Below, piece by piece: positions 40,343 to 49,712 of a DNA stretch of 53,195 nucleotides (positions are counted from its first letter, which is position 1; the number at the start of each line of letters is the position of its first letter). The DNA comes from Oscillospiraceae bacterium. GTDB taxonomy: Bacteria > Bacillota > Clostridia > Oscillospirales > Ruminococcaceae. Location: NCBI GenBank assembly GCA_024684395.1, contig JAIKWY010000105.1:1-53195 (forward strand), read 5' to 3'. The position numbers and the translations under genes are program-made. The notes under the pieces are model-generated. The model did not search any database. It saw only the letters and a program-made list of their open reading frames with translations, and had not been told where the DNA came from.

Positions 40343-43300
40343 TCAATGGATGATGCGGATGTCAGGTGTTTCCGGCAGCTGCATCCCCGTACCGAGATAA
40401 TAATCCAGCATGTGGGACTGGAAATAGCCCTTTGCCGTCATGCAATTGCGGTAGCACGGATTCTGTGCAAGGCAGTAGAGCCGGGTGTCGGTCGGGTCGG
40501 TCGTTTCCAGGATCACAAGCTTGGAATAATCGGAGCTTGTCATGATGACCTCCTCCCGCCAGTCGCCGGTGATGTCTGCATAGAACATCGGCGCACCGCG
40601 TTCGGATCCGGTAGCATCGGTCAGTTTCCAAGGAGAAAGCAGACGATCTACAGTACCGTTTTCGTAATTGAACTTCTCAAACTTCTTGTCGTTGTAGGAT
40701 TCCGAAAGGAGATCGCCATCCCACCAGAGACGGATGCACGGATACAGCACGTTATCTCCGATCCGCTTGCCGTTGTGGTTGTAGAGCCCCTGGAACGACC
40801 AGCACTCGAAGCCGTCATACCGAGGATCAATGTCGCCGATGTTGCCGCGTCCGACATCTGCCGTGCCTTCCTTGGCATAATTCGTCCAGATCATCTTTCC
40901 GGTCGAGGCATTGTAGTAATATTCGAGCAGCCCGAACTGATTATTCTGTTGAATGCCGTAGCCCATCATTTCATTGCCGTTGTTGGCATTATCAAATGAG
41001 CCGACAAACCAGCGGTCTCCGTGGACGATCTCGTCGATGTGATACCGCAGGGAGCCGTCACCGTTCAGGCAGTAGCCCATGTGCAGGACTTCGTCCCTGC
41101 CGTCATAGTCCACATCGGCAACACGGATCTGATGCGCCTCTGCATAGCCGTTCTTGTACTCCGTGCGGTCATTGAACAGCACTTCGTTCTTGTACTTCCA
41201 GTGCATCTGAAACTTGCCGTTCTGGTAGCCATAAGCACAGGTCACAGAGTTGAAGGTCTTGTCTTTGTTGCGGTTCTTCATCCAGCAGACAACGGAAGGA
41301 TGCTCGCCATCGAGGTAGCCGATCTCCATCATGCACGCCATCGGACCGATATTCACATAATCCTGCGGCACCGGAGCCGAGGCTTTGAGGGAGCCTGTCC
41401 TGCCGTCAATGACGGCAATTTCCTGCGCCTGTGTGTTGGAGTTGGTATATTTCTTGCCGTCACCGAAGGTCACGCCGTCCGCAATGCGCAGGCAAATGTC
41501 TGCAATGCCGTCGCAGTCCATGTCATAGACCGTCACACCGTCCCACATGCCGACATCAATGGCGGAAGCGCCGGGGGAAATGTTGTTCTTGTTCTCGGAA
41601 TTGTAGCCGAGGTCGATGGTGTAGAGATAGGTGCCGTCGCTCTTGTATGCTTCGAGCTTCTGGTGCTCGTCCGTATTACGATCTACAAGATAATCATACG
41701 TCCCATCGCCGTCAAAATCGCCAACCCAGACAAAATGGATCTGGCTTCCCGGCTTGATGTTGACGATGCGTACATTCTGCGTGGAATTTGCCGGGAGCGT
41801 ATCGTTGCTGTCGGTTTCGAGCTCTTTGCCGTTTACGACTGCCTTGACAGTGTAGCTGTTATCTATTTTCAGATCAGCCGTGCTGTCTGTAAAATTGGTA
41901 CCCCCGGTGAGGGGGGCATCATTTAGTTTTACCGTCTTGCCGTCCGTGGTACGGTACACATTGAACGCCGTTTCCGGCAGATCCGATGCAAGACTGCGCC
42001 AGCTTATGAACACGTCTTTGCCATTACTGACCGCACTCACGCCACGGTTCAGATACTCCATCTGGCGTTTACCGGTCAGTTGCCTGACAGACACCTCATC
42101 AGCGGCTTCGGTCGGTTCCGGATCTGCCGGGGCAACTGCTTCGCCCTCAGTACAATATGCCGGCTCGATCACGGCATGACCATGCAGATACTTGGTCAGG
42201 TGAACGGCATCGAGGACATTGGTCTTGCCGTCTGCATTCACATCGCCAATGCCGGAGGTCAGCGCATCCATGCCGTAGAGCAGCCCACGTTTGAGCAGTC
42301 CAAGATCAAAAATGTCGATCTCGCCGTCACGGTTCATGTCACTGCGGAGGTAGGACGACGGTGCTTCGTAGGGCTTGACGGCGGCAAAGAAATTTACGCT
42401 GTTGGCAACACCGTTCACGCCGATCGTCACGGTCTCGCCGGGCTTCACATCCTTGCGATAGATCTGGTAGGTTACCTGCGGGTCACCGTCATCGGTCAGG
42501 GCATCGGCTGTCCTTGTCCAGCCGGAGAGCCATGCCGGAGTATCCTGCTCCAGACGGGCGTCCACGCCGAGAAATACCGTCGCATCCTCCGCTACGGTAA
42601 AGCTTGCCTGATCGCCGCCGAACTTCTTGGAGTTGCAGGCGGTTTTCAGCCATTCAGCGCCTTGCAGTTTCTCAGGTACACTTGTGAATGTAAACGTCCG
42701 GTCGCCAAAGACGGCATCCCCGGTCTTGAGCCCGTTCTCAATGCTCCACCCGGCAGCGTTCGTCGTATCAGCGATCTGCACATCCCGGATGAGCGTTCCC
42801 TGTAAGGGTGCTGCTTCAGTAGGCGGTTCAGTGGGCGCTTCCGTCACAGGCTGTACATCGCCGGACTTCCCGATGAGTGTAAAGTCATCCGTCTTGACCC
42901 ATGCGCCCGCCTTGGCATCGGTGTAAATGCCGACCTCGCACTTGCCGTTTGTGACCTGAATATCAGGAATGGTGACTTCCTTCCAGTTGCTGCCCGCATC
43001 CTTGATGTTGACCTGCTGATCTGCACCGCCGTAGCCCTTGACGTAGATGTAGCTCTGGTTGATGGTGCCGCTCGACTTGGCGTAGGCTTTCAGCGTGTAG
43101 GTGCCGTTGGGGAGCGTGACATTCTGGGAGAGCGTTCCCTTGAAATCCTGATCGCTCCAGTGCTGCATACACCAGTTACCGGTGCGACCGCCCTTGGAGT
43201 TGGAATTGCCGGAGCCCCCATTTTTCCAGCCCGCCATGGTGGACTGCGAGACTCTGTCCGCCTCAAAGGTCGGGTTCAGGATATAGTTGTTGTTCTCGCC

Positions 43301-44356
43301 GACTGTCCATTCGCCGGTCTGCGCATTGAAATGAAATTCCGATACGGAGTTGAATTTCACATGGTTCCCGTCCACAGTCAGCGGCACCCACTGGTTATAG
43401 CCGAGACCGTTGCCGGCAAAATCGCTCCATCTGTCGCCGCAGTAGAGGACGGTCTCCTGCTTGGTTCCCTTCACGGTGTAGAAGAAGCCGGTCTGCGTCA
43501 CATGCGAGAAATCCTCGTCCGTTCCCTCCATGACATCCCACTTGGTATAGGGGCCGTAGATGTTGTCTGCGACCATGTAGTAGCTGTGTGAGGAATTCCA
43601 GCCGTGGAGATCAGATGCGCAAAAGTAATACTTGCCCTTGTACTTGAACATGCAGTTGCCCTCACGCCCGGAGCCCTTGGCGACTTCTACCGCAGGCTCT
43701 GCGGCGAGGTAGTCGCTATCCCGGAGCTTTGCCACATACTGGTGCCCACGTCCGCCCTTGTTGGAGCAGATGAGATAAGCCTGACCGTCATCATCAACAA
43801 AGATCGTCTGGTCGCCGGTGCCCTGCTTCTGCACATTCTGGATCTGATCCTGTACGTTTTTGACCTCGAAATTGCCGGTCGGCGTGGAGCAGGACGCAAA
43901 CAGAACAGAGTCGTTATACTGTGTCACAAGGACATACTGCTTCGACTTTGGGCAGTAGGCAACGCCCAGTCTGCCGACCCAGTACGCCCAGTTCCAGCCC
44001 TTGGAGCTCGGCGTGAGGACATCGTTCTCGAATTTCCAGTTGACTAAGTCCTTGGAGGAGTAGCAGGACACGGATACAAACGAGGTGTCCTCGTTCTTCT
44101 TGGTCGGGCTGGCTGCGTAGGTCTCAGCGCCCTTGTAGTGTACGCCGTACCAGTAATAGGTATCGCCGAACTGGAAGATGCCGCCGCCCTGGGAATAGAT
44201 GTTGTTGCCGCTGGTATCCTTCCAGAAGCAGTCGTTGACGATGAGATCACCGGCGGCGCTGACCGGCATCTGCGATACGGACGGCATTGCGGTCAGCAGC
44301 ATCGCTGTGCTGAGCAATGCAGCGCCGAGGCATTTGGTGAGTTGCAGTTTTCTCAT
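40343..44356 (-). CDS. Secreted GH43-CBM-dockerin-PL11 multidomain enzyme (rhamnogalacturonan I degradation)
   Basis: 1337 residues from ATG 44356 (GGGGG 9 bases upstream). Order: signal peptide about 1-35; GH43 glycosidase about 38-350 (NDCFWKDTSGNNIYSQGGGI, GDQTIFVDDDGQAYLI, EGNCMFKYKGKYYF), of the galactanase/arabinosidase-like type; a CBM4/22-like beta-sandwich about 358-500; Pro/Thr linker; a second carbohydrate-binding-like module about 515-665; a type-I dockerin about 668-730 (SDMNRDGEIDIFDLGLLKRG and GDVNADGKTNVLDAVHL); then a PL11 rhamnogalacturonan lyase from about 757 to the end. The dockerin in the middle, not at the end, should attach it to a scaffoldin. It shares a promoter block with the gene at 49713. 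Confidence 0.9.
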   Translation of the reverse strand: MRKLQLTKCLGAALLSTAMLLTAMPSVSQMPVSAAGDLIVNDCFWKDTSGNNIYSQGGGIFQFGDTYYWYGVHYKGAETYAASPTKKNEDTSFVSVSCYSSKDLVNWKFENDVLTPSSKGWNWAYWVGRLGVAYCPKSKQYVLVTQYNDSVLFASCSTPTGNFEVKNVQDQIQNVQKQGTGDQTIFVDDDGQAYLICSNKGGRGHQYVAKLRDSDYLAAEPAVEVAKGSGREGNCMFKYKGKYYFCASDLHGWNSSHSYYMVADNIYGPYTKWDVMEGTDEDFSHVTQTGFFYTVKGTKQETVLYCGDRWSDFAGNGLGYNQWVPLTVDGNHVKFNSVSEFHFNAQTGEWTVGENNNYILNPTFEADRVSQSTMAGWKNGGSGNSNSKGGRTGNWCMQHWSDQDFKGTLSQNVTLPNGTYTLKAYAKSSGTINQSYIYVKGYGGADQQVNIKDAGSNWKEVTIPDIQVTNGKCEVGIYTDAKAGAWVKTDDFTLIGKSGDVQPVTEAPTEPPTEAAPLQGTLIRDVQIADTTNAAGWSIENGLKTGDAVFGDRTFTFTSVPEKLQGAEWLKTACNSKKFGGDQASFTVAEDATVFLGVDARLEQDTPAWLSGWTRTADALTDDGDPQVTYQIYRKDVKPGETVTIGVNGVANSVNFFAAVKPYEAPSSYLRSDMNRDGEIDIFDLGLLKRGLLYGMDALTSGIGDVNADGKTNVLDAVHLTKYLHGHAVIEPAYCTEGEAVAPADPEPTEAADEVSVRQLTGKRQMEYLNRGVSAVSNGKDVFISWRSLASDLPETAFNVYRTTDGKTVKLNDAPLTGGTNFTDSTADLKIDNSYTVKAVVNGKELETDSNDTLPANSTQNVRIVNIKPGSQIHFVWVGDFDGDGTYDYLVDRNTDEHQKLEAYKSDGTYLYTIDLGYNSENKNNISPGASAIDVGMWDGVTVYDMDCDGIADICLRIADGVTFGDGKKYTNSNTQAQEIAVIDGRTGSLKASAPVPQDYVNIGPMACMMEIGYLDGEHPSVVCWMKNRNKDKTFNSVTCAYGYQNGKFQMHWKYKNEVLFNDRTEYKNGYAEAHQIRVADVDYDGRDEVLHMGYCLNGDGSLRYHIDEIVHGDRWFVGSFDNANNGNEMMGYGIQQNNQFGLLEYYYNASTGKMIWTNYAKEGTADVGRGNIGDIDPRYDGFECWSFQGLYNHNGKRIGDNVLYPCIRLWWDGDLLSESYNDKKFEKFNYENGTVDRLLSPWKLTDATGSERGAPMFYADITGDWREEVIMTSSDYSKLVILETTDPTDTRLYCLAQNPCYRNCMTAKGYFQSHMLDYYLGTGMQLPETPDIRIIH

Positions 44357-44423
44357 AAAAAAATACCCCCTTGAACATGTTAAAATGGTTTTCTGTTTCG
44401 TTCCGATCCCGTTTTCTGTATCC

Positions 44424-44452
44424 ATTATAAACGATTTCGAGGGGGTTGCCTA
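44424..44452 (-). promoter_or_regulatory. Promoter of the GH43-PL11 gene, with conserved block
   Basis: On the minus strand TAGGCA (complement of 44447-44452), 17 bases, TATAAT (complement of 44424-44429). The 15 bases CCATAGGCAACCCCC over the -35 are identical to those at 49610-49624 before the PL11-CE12 gene. Confidence 0.82.
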
Positions 44453-44552
44453 TGGGAAAAAAGATGCGATTTTGCAGATAATCTATCCTGGCGCAGTTTG
44501 CTATGCGCTTTTGCAGCGCAAAGAATTGATTTTCAAAACACAATATGACACA

Positions 44553-44583
44553 AGAAGCGGAGCAGTCATTCTGCCCCGCTTCT
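44553..44583 (-). terminator. Terminator of the AraC-type regulator
   Basis: 13-bp stem AGAAGCGGGGCAG / CTGCTCCGCTTCT (one G-U on the minus strand) with a 5-base loop that contains the stop codon of the gene. Confidence 0.75.
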
Positions 44584-46713
44584 GTGTACTTCTCTGTATT
44601 CACTCGGTGTCATTCCGATGGCACGCTTGAACTGCTTGGTGAAGTAGACATAGGATGCATAGCCACAGCGTTCGGCGATCTCCGTAACGCTCTGCTCCGT
44701 TCCGGCAAGCAGCTCTTTCGCACGCTCCATCCGCAGCGTGATGACGGTCTCGATGATGCCTGTTCCGAAGTACTGCTTGTAGGACTTCTGGAGATGCCCC
44801 CGGCTGATGTGGAGCATGTCGGCAATGTCCTCGATGCGCCATTCCCGTTCGGGATGGCTGCGGATGTCCGCCTGTAACTGGCAGAGCTTGTCGAAAAGTG
44901 CATCCCGTTCGCTGCTCTTACGCATGGAATAGGTGAACTGCACCCGCAGCATGGCCTGCTGGAGCATCAGTTCCGGGCTTTGCGCAGGGGTGATCGCTTC
45001 GCTGACGGTGAACGGCAGCCGATGGTACAGGCTACCCTTACGGAGCGCCGGGAAGAGCGTCTCCAGAAGCTTGGTATCTTTGGTGAAGACCGCAATGCCG
45101 TCCGGCGAAAGCGCACAAGCGATGTCATCCGGATGTAGGGCGCTGTGCAGGATCTCTGCAAACGCACGTAGCCGCTTGTGCAGCTCCTCCGGCGTAAGCT
45201 GGCAGAACAGTAGCTTGAAATCCGTGATCTCCACATACACAAGGCTGTATCCCGATGCCGGACGAAACGCCTGCCATGTCCGGAATCCGGTCACTGGATC
45301 GGTCTGCGAAGCGGTCAGCGCATGGACACCGAGCTGCCGCTTCTGGAACAGTGTCAGGAGTGTGTTGACCTCGCCGATCAGGCGGATATAGGTGCTGTCG
45401 TAGGTGCAGGGAAGCTTGCCGAAAGACAGTGCCGCATAGCCGAAGCAGATGTTCTCGCTGTGCAGCGGTGTCAGAAAATAGGCACAGGGCTTGTCCTGCC
45501 CGAAGAACGGGAGCACATCATCTGCATGGAATGCCATGTCCGGATAAGCGAGCCTTCCGTCATCAAACCGCTCGGAAGCAATGCGCATTTCGCTCTCATG
45601 TGTCAGCGTTCGGAGCTGTGCGCCCTGTTCGATCGACTGGCAGAACGGCTCCGTCAGGCAGATGGCAAAATGCCGCATCCGGTAAAGATAGTACGCCATA
45701 CCTGTGATCCTTTGCAGCATTTCCGGGAAGCTCTGTTCCTGTGCATACCGGATGACCATGTCTTCGCTTTCCAGACCGCTGCGGAAGATACGCCTTGTGG
45801 CCTTCTCGTGCTGTTCCCTTGCTGTGAGCCGGGTGATGCCCCGGCAGCCGCAGGTCAGTCCAAGGCGCAGTCCTTCCCGGCTGTCATGCACACGGGCAGG
45901 GATCCCGCCTGAGATCGTGCGGTAGAGCCGCCGGAACGCATCGGCGCCGAGCTGGAAATTTGCGCGCCGGTAGCTCGTGATGCGGCTGTCCGCCTCAAAA
46001 TCCTCGCTCTCGCAGTCGAATCCAGCAACGGCAATGTCCTCCGGCACAAGCAGGCCGTCGTTTTCGAGCGCTTCGATGAGTGCTTTTGCGCTGATGTCGT
46101 TGCCGCAGACGATCGCCTCCGGCTGTTCGAGTTTTCCTTCGAGGATGTCAGCGGCGAGCTCTCTTGCAGCATCCTTCCAGAAATCGCCGTAGCGGTACCA
46201 GCTTTTCTCATAGGGCAGTTGATGCTTTTCCATTGCCTCGAAATACCCTGCAAGCCGCTGCACCGCATCCGGAAATTTCTGGGGACCCGTCAGGCAGTAG
46301 ATCTTTGTAAAGCCGTGCTCCTCGATCAGATGCTCGGTCAGCTTACGGAAGGGGCGGCAATCGTCAGCGGCGGTGTTGTCAAAATAGGGATGTGCATCGC
46401 CGCCGTCAATGGTCATCACGGGCTTGCCGCTTTTCCGCAGGAGCTTGTCCAGACGGGCGGCAACATCGGGATGATAGACAAAACGGGGATCATACAGGAA
46501 ACCGTCAAACCGCCCGGAAAGGATCAGTTCGAAGATGCTCTGCTCCTCCATACGGAACGAATTTGTGGTCTTGTTCAGGTGGTAGACAGAGGACAGCACG
46601 GCGATGTCGCAGTCGGACTTGAATGCCTGCCGGATGATACCCTCGATCACACCGGCTGTGCGTTCATAATTCGGCTCGATCGCAACAATGCCGATCAGCA
46701 GACGTTTTTTCAT
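44566..46713 (-). CDS. LacI-like / degenerate GGDEF / AraC transcriptional regulator
   Basis: 715 residues from ATG 46713 (AGGGGGTG upstream). Three parts: an N-terminal periplasmic-binding-like sugar sensor (about 1-280; LLIGIVAIEPNYERTAGVIE, ICGNDISAKALIEALE-type turns as in LacI proteins), a middle domain about 480-610 with DPVTGFRTWQAF and SLVYVEITDFKLLF that resembles a GGDEF fold without its signature, and a C-terminal AraC helix-turn-helix pair (about 615-712; IEDIADMLHISRGHLQKSYK and VTEIAERCGYASYVYFTKQF). It lies among the pectin enzymes, divergent from the arabinanase gene, and is the likely local regulator. Confidence 0.9.
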   Translation of the reverse strand: MKKRLLIGIVAIEPNYERTAGVIEGIIRQAFKSDCDIAVLSSVYHLNKTTNSFRMEEQSIFELILSGRFDGFLYDPRFVYHPDVAARLDKLLRKSGKPVMTIDGGDAHPYFDNTAADDCRPFRKLTEHLIEEHGFTKIYCLTGPQKFPDAVQRLAGYFEAMEKHQLPYEKSWYRYGDFWKDAARELAADILEGKLEQPEAIVCGNDISAKALIEALENDGLLVPEDIAVAGFDCESEDFEADSRITSYRRANFQLGADAFRRLYRTISGGIPARVHDSREGLRLGLTCGCRGITRLTAREQHEKATRRIFRSGLESEDMVIRYAQEQSFPEMLQRITGMAYYLYRMRHFAICLTEPFCQSIEQGAQLRTLTHESEMRIASERFDDGRLAYPDMAFHADDVLPFFGQDKPCAYFLTPLHSENICFGYAALSFGKLPCTYDSTYIRLIGEVNTLLTLFQKRQLGVHALTASQTDPVTGFRTWQAFRPASGYSLVYVEITDFKLLFCQLTPEELHKRLRAFAEILHSALHPDDIACALSPDGIAVFTKDTKLLETLFPALRKGSLYHRLPFTVSEAITPAQSPELMLQQAMLRVQFTYSMRKSSERDALFDKLCQLQADIRSHPEREWRIEDIADMLHISRGHLQKSYKQYFGTGIIETVITLRMERAKELLAGTEQSVTEIAERCGYASYVYFTKQFKRAIGMTPSEYREVHRSGAE

Positions 46714-46744
46714 TGGCGCACCCCCTGTTCTGGTTCTGTGTACT

Positions 46745-46773
46745 ATTATATCATAGATCTGTCCGGAATGCAA
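46745..46773 (-). promoter_or_regulatory. Promoter of the AraC-type regulator
   Basis: TTGCAT (complement of 46768-46773), 17 bases, TATAAT (complement of 46745-46750). It is divergent from the arabinanase promoter 62 bases away. Confidence 0.75.
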
Positions 46774-46835
46774 CATTATTTTTCATGAAGAAAAGCTGCT
46801 TTGCAAAACTATCACAAACAGGACTAAAAAAGACA

Positions 46836-46864
46836 TAGACATTTTTGACATAATCCGTTATAAT
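46836..46864 (+). promoter_or_regulatory. Promoter of the GH43 arabinanase gene
   Basis: TAGACA at 46836-46841, 17 bases, TATAAT at 46859-46864. A small CCCTC / GAGGG hairpin lies in the leader. It does not share the block seen at 44424 and 49612. Confidence 0.78.
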
Positions 46865-46927
46865 TGGTGTAGAACCCTCCGGATAGAGAGGGCAAAAGGG
46901 TATGATAAAACAGAAAGGGTTTTGCGT

Positions 46928-49465
46928 ATGAAGAAAAGAAGAATACTTGCAGCGCTGCTGTCCATGGGACTGCTGCTTTCCGCACTGCCGGTCAGCGCTG
47001 TTTCCGCCGCCGGGAGCCGTGTCTCCGTTCACGATCCGTCCGTCATCAAGGACAAGGACGGCAGCTATTTCATCATTGGCTCGCACCTGGGGGCTGCACG
47101 GTCGAACGACCTTGTGAACTGGACATGGGCTGCCAATTCCAACACCGGAACGAAGACCACGACCTTTTTTAAGGACATCTACACCGACCTTGCCAAAGCG
47201 AACACCTGGGCGAATACGTCCGCTGGGTATGACCTTTCCGGCAATCTCTGGGCACCGGATATCGTCTGGAATCCGGTAATGAACAAGTACTGCATGTATC
47301 TCTCCGTCAATGGTGAGAACTGGCATTCGTCCATTGTCCTCTGCACCGCTGACAACCTTGAAGGGCCTTACAAATATGTGGATACTATTGTGTATTCCGG
47401 TTTTGAGACAAAGCCTGCGAATGCCGCCAACAGCTACAAGAACACCGATGTCGAGAAAGTCCTCGGTGCGAACCCCGACCTTTCCCGCTACCTGAACAAT
47501 GCCGGCAGATGGAATGCAGAGTACGGCACGAACGCCATCGACCCGGGTGTGTTCTATGATGAAGCCGGGAATCTCTGGATGGTCTATGGTTCGTGGTTCG
47601 GCGGGATCTATATGCTGGAGCTGGACGAAAACACCGGTCTGCGAGACTACAACGTCAAGTATCCGACAAGATCGAACGGCGGTGCCGTCCAGTCGGATGC
47701 CTACCTCGGCACACATGTGGCAGGCGGTCACTGGGTGTCCGGTGAGGGGCCGTATATCGAATACATGAAGGCACCCGGTTCGGACAAGGGATACTACTAT
47801 CTCTTCCTGTCCTATGGCTATTTCAATAACAAGGGCGGCTACAATATGCGCATCTTCCGCAGCGAGGACCCTGCCGGGCCGTATGTGGATATGAACGGGA
47901 ATTCTGCCATTTATGCAGCGGGCGGGGATAATATTGCCGGTAACATCGGGCAGCGGCTCATGTCGAATTACCAGTGGGACTGCAACGCCAAGCCCAACAC
48001 CGCACAGGGTCACAACTCCGCACTCATGGACGATGACGGAAAGCTCTATGTCATCTACCATAACAAATTTGATGATAATTACGGTGCACACGAGGTGCGT
48101 GTGCATCAGCTTGTGATGAACGAGGACGGCTGGTTCTCGGCGGCACCGTATGAGTATTCCGGCGAGTCGATCTCCCCGAACGGTCACACGCCCGAAGCCG
48201 TCACGGGCGACTATCGCCTTATCTGGCACAACCCGAACCAGAAGTTTGAGAATGAGAAGTCTGCCGACGTGGAAAAGCCCATCAGCATCACACTGCATGA
48301 GGACGGCACCGTGACTGGCGACATCACAGCGACATGGGAAATGCGGAACGGGACGCCCTACATGAGCTTCACCTGGGGCGGTGTAACATACAAAGGCACC
48401 TTCATCGTGCAGGAGGATGAAGCCACTGCACCTGTGAAGCGGATGTGCTTCACGGCGACCGGCATCAACATCTGCATCTGGGGCAGCAAGACGGAGGCCT
48501 ATGATCGCATGGAGGATCTGGTGCTGAACGATCCGGCAAGCGATCTCGTGTTCAACTGGGATTCCGTGAAGAATACAATGCCCGGTGCATCACTGCAGAT
48601 TGGCGAAACGGATCTGCTTTCCGGCGTCAGCTACTATATCATCAACCAGAACAGCGGCATGTCTCTTGATCTCCCGGAGGGTAAGACAGAGGAGGGCACG
48701 AACCTCCGGCAATGGGCGTTCAACGGCAGCTTTGCGCAGCAGTTCCGGATCATAGCGGAGGAAAACGGCTGGTGCCGCATCGCTTCTCTCGGCGATGAGG
48801 GCAAGGTCATTGCCGTGGCAGAAAACAGCGCTGCGGACGGCACGAATGTCGAGCTGCAAAGCTACACGGGCGCAGACAACCAGCTGTTCCGGCTCGTGCA
48901 GGAGGGCAACAACTATGGCATTCTCTCCAAGTGTTCCGATGCAAAGAGTGCGCTTGATGTATATGAATGGTCGAAGGATAACGGCGCCAATATTGCACAG
49001 TACCCATACCAGAGCTTTGCGTGTCAGCTTTTTGCGATCAGACCTGTGGCGCCTGCCGTGAATGACGGCGTGTACAGCATGCGCAAGACTGCGGATGGTC
49101 AGATAACAGGCGCATTCAGTATCAGCAAGCTCGATGACGGCAGTTATGATGTGACGGATGCAGCCGGAGCAACGGACACCTGCACAGTGCGCTGCAATAC
49201 GGACGGCAGCTATACCTTCACCAAGGCTGACGGGCAGGAAACGGCGTATGTGCTCGAACCGGTTTTTGCATCTGCCGAGCCGGAGCGCATCCGTGGCGAT
49301 GTGAATGCGAACGGTGCATTGGAGGTCATGGACATTGTCATGATGCAGAAATATCTCCTGAACCTGGGCAGCCTGACCGACTGGGAGATGGGCGACATGA
49401 ACGGGGATGAGACTCTTGATATATTTGATCTGGCACTTATGAAGCGTGAGCTTCTCCTGAAATAA
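46928..49465 (+). CDS. Secreted GH43 endo-arabinanase-like enzyme with ricin-type CBM and dockerin
   Basis: 845 residues from ATG 46928 (AAAGGG upstream). Signal peptide about 1-28. The GH43 domain (about 30-400) has HDPSVIKDKDGSYFIIGSHL with the catalytic Asp, LWAPDIVWNP, IDPGVFYDEAGNLWMVYGSW and an EGPYIEY acid, as in endo-alpha-1,5-L-arabinanases (GH43 subfamilies 4/5). A beta-barrel C-terminal domain of the same group follows (about 410-540). Next a ricin/CBM13-like trefoil (about 565-700, NSGMSLDLPEGK and repeats ending QQF/QLF), then a type-I dockerin at the end (GDVNANGALEVMDIVMMQKY and GDMNGDETLDIFDLALMKRE). It should hydrolyse arabinan side chains on the cell-surface cellulosome. Confidence 0.93.
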   Translation: MKKRRILAALLSMGLLLSALPVSAVSAAGSRVSVHDPSVIKDKDGSYFIIGSHLGAARSNDLVNWTWAANSNTGTKTTTFFKDIYTDLAKANTWANTSAGYDLSGNLWAPDIVWNPVMNKYCMYLSVNGENWHSSIVLCTADNLEGPYKYVDTIVYSGFETKPANAANSYKNTDVEKVLGANPDLSRYLNNAGRWNAEYGTNAIDPGVFYDEAGNLWMVYGSWFGGIYMLELDENTGLRDYNVKYPTRSNGGAVQSDAYLGTHVAGGHWVSGEGPYIEYMKAPGSDKGYYYLFLSYGYFNNKGGYNMRIFRSEDPAGPYVDMNGNSAIYAAGGDNIAGNIGQRLMSNYQWDCNAKPNTAQGHNSALMDDDGKLYVIYHNKFDDNYGAHEVRVHQLVMNEDGWFSAAPYEYSGESISPNGHTPEAVTGDYRLIWHNPNQKFENEKSADVEKPISITLHEDGTVTGDITATWEMRNGTPYMSFTWGGVTYKGTFIVQEDEATAPVKRMCFTATGINICIWGSKTEAYDRMEDLVLNDPASDLVFNWDSVKNTMPGASLQIGETDLLSGVSYYIINQNSGMSLDLPEGKTEEGTNLRQWAFNGSFAQQFRIIAEENGWCRIASLGDEGKVIAVAENSAADGTNVELQSYTGADNQLFRLVQEGNNYGILSKCSDAKSALDVYEWSKDNGANIAQYPYQSFACQLFAIRPVAPAVNDGVYSMRKTADGQITGAFSISKLDDGSYDVTDAAGATDTCTVRCNTDGSYTFTKADGQETAYVLEPVFASAEPERIRGDVNANGALEVMDIVMMQKYLLNLGSLTDWEMGDMNGDETLDIFDLALMKRELLLK

Positions 49466-49473
49466 TCATTCAG

Positions 49474-49512
49474 ATAAACCGGGGATCCTGTAGAGGATTT
49501 CCGGTTTATTTA
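49474..49512 (+). terminator. Terminator after the arabinanase gene
   Basis: AAACCGG-GGATCC pairs with GGAT-TTCCGGTTT over a 6-base loop, followed by ATTTATG. It is a reasonable though imperfect terminator. Confidence 0.75.
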
Positions 49513-49611
49513 TGTCATATTCAGTCATGAGTCATCTGCCTATATCGCACAATTATGCATATCAAAAGCAGTGCAGGGAAAATAAAACCCTGAAATGCAT
49601 GCTTCTTTCCA

Positions 49612-49640
49612 TAGGCAACCCCCGGAATATCGTGTATAAT
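49612..49640 (+). promoter_or_regulatory. Promoter of the PL11-CE12 gene, with conserved block
   Basis: TAGGCA at 49612-49617, 17 bases, TATAAT at 49635-49640. It matches the GH43-PL11 promoter over CCATAGGCAACCCCC and further downstream, so both genes are likely controlled together. Confidence 0.82.
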
Positions 49641-49712
49641 GATGACAGTAACAGGAACGGGACCTGGAACACAGGAAAAAGAGAAAATCGCTATCATCAA
49701 GGGGGAATCACT

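Noticed and set aside
46751-48298. A 515-codon minus-strand frame over the arabinanase gene
   Set aside because: Antisense shadow; the plus-strand frame has a signal peptide, GH43 motifs and a dockerin.
49512-49712. Upstream extension of the PL11-CE12 gene to 49512
   Set aside because: It would place the promoter inside the gene and the signal peptide in the middle of the protein.
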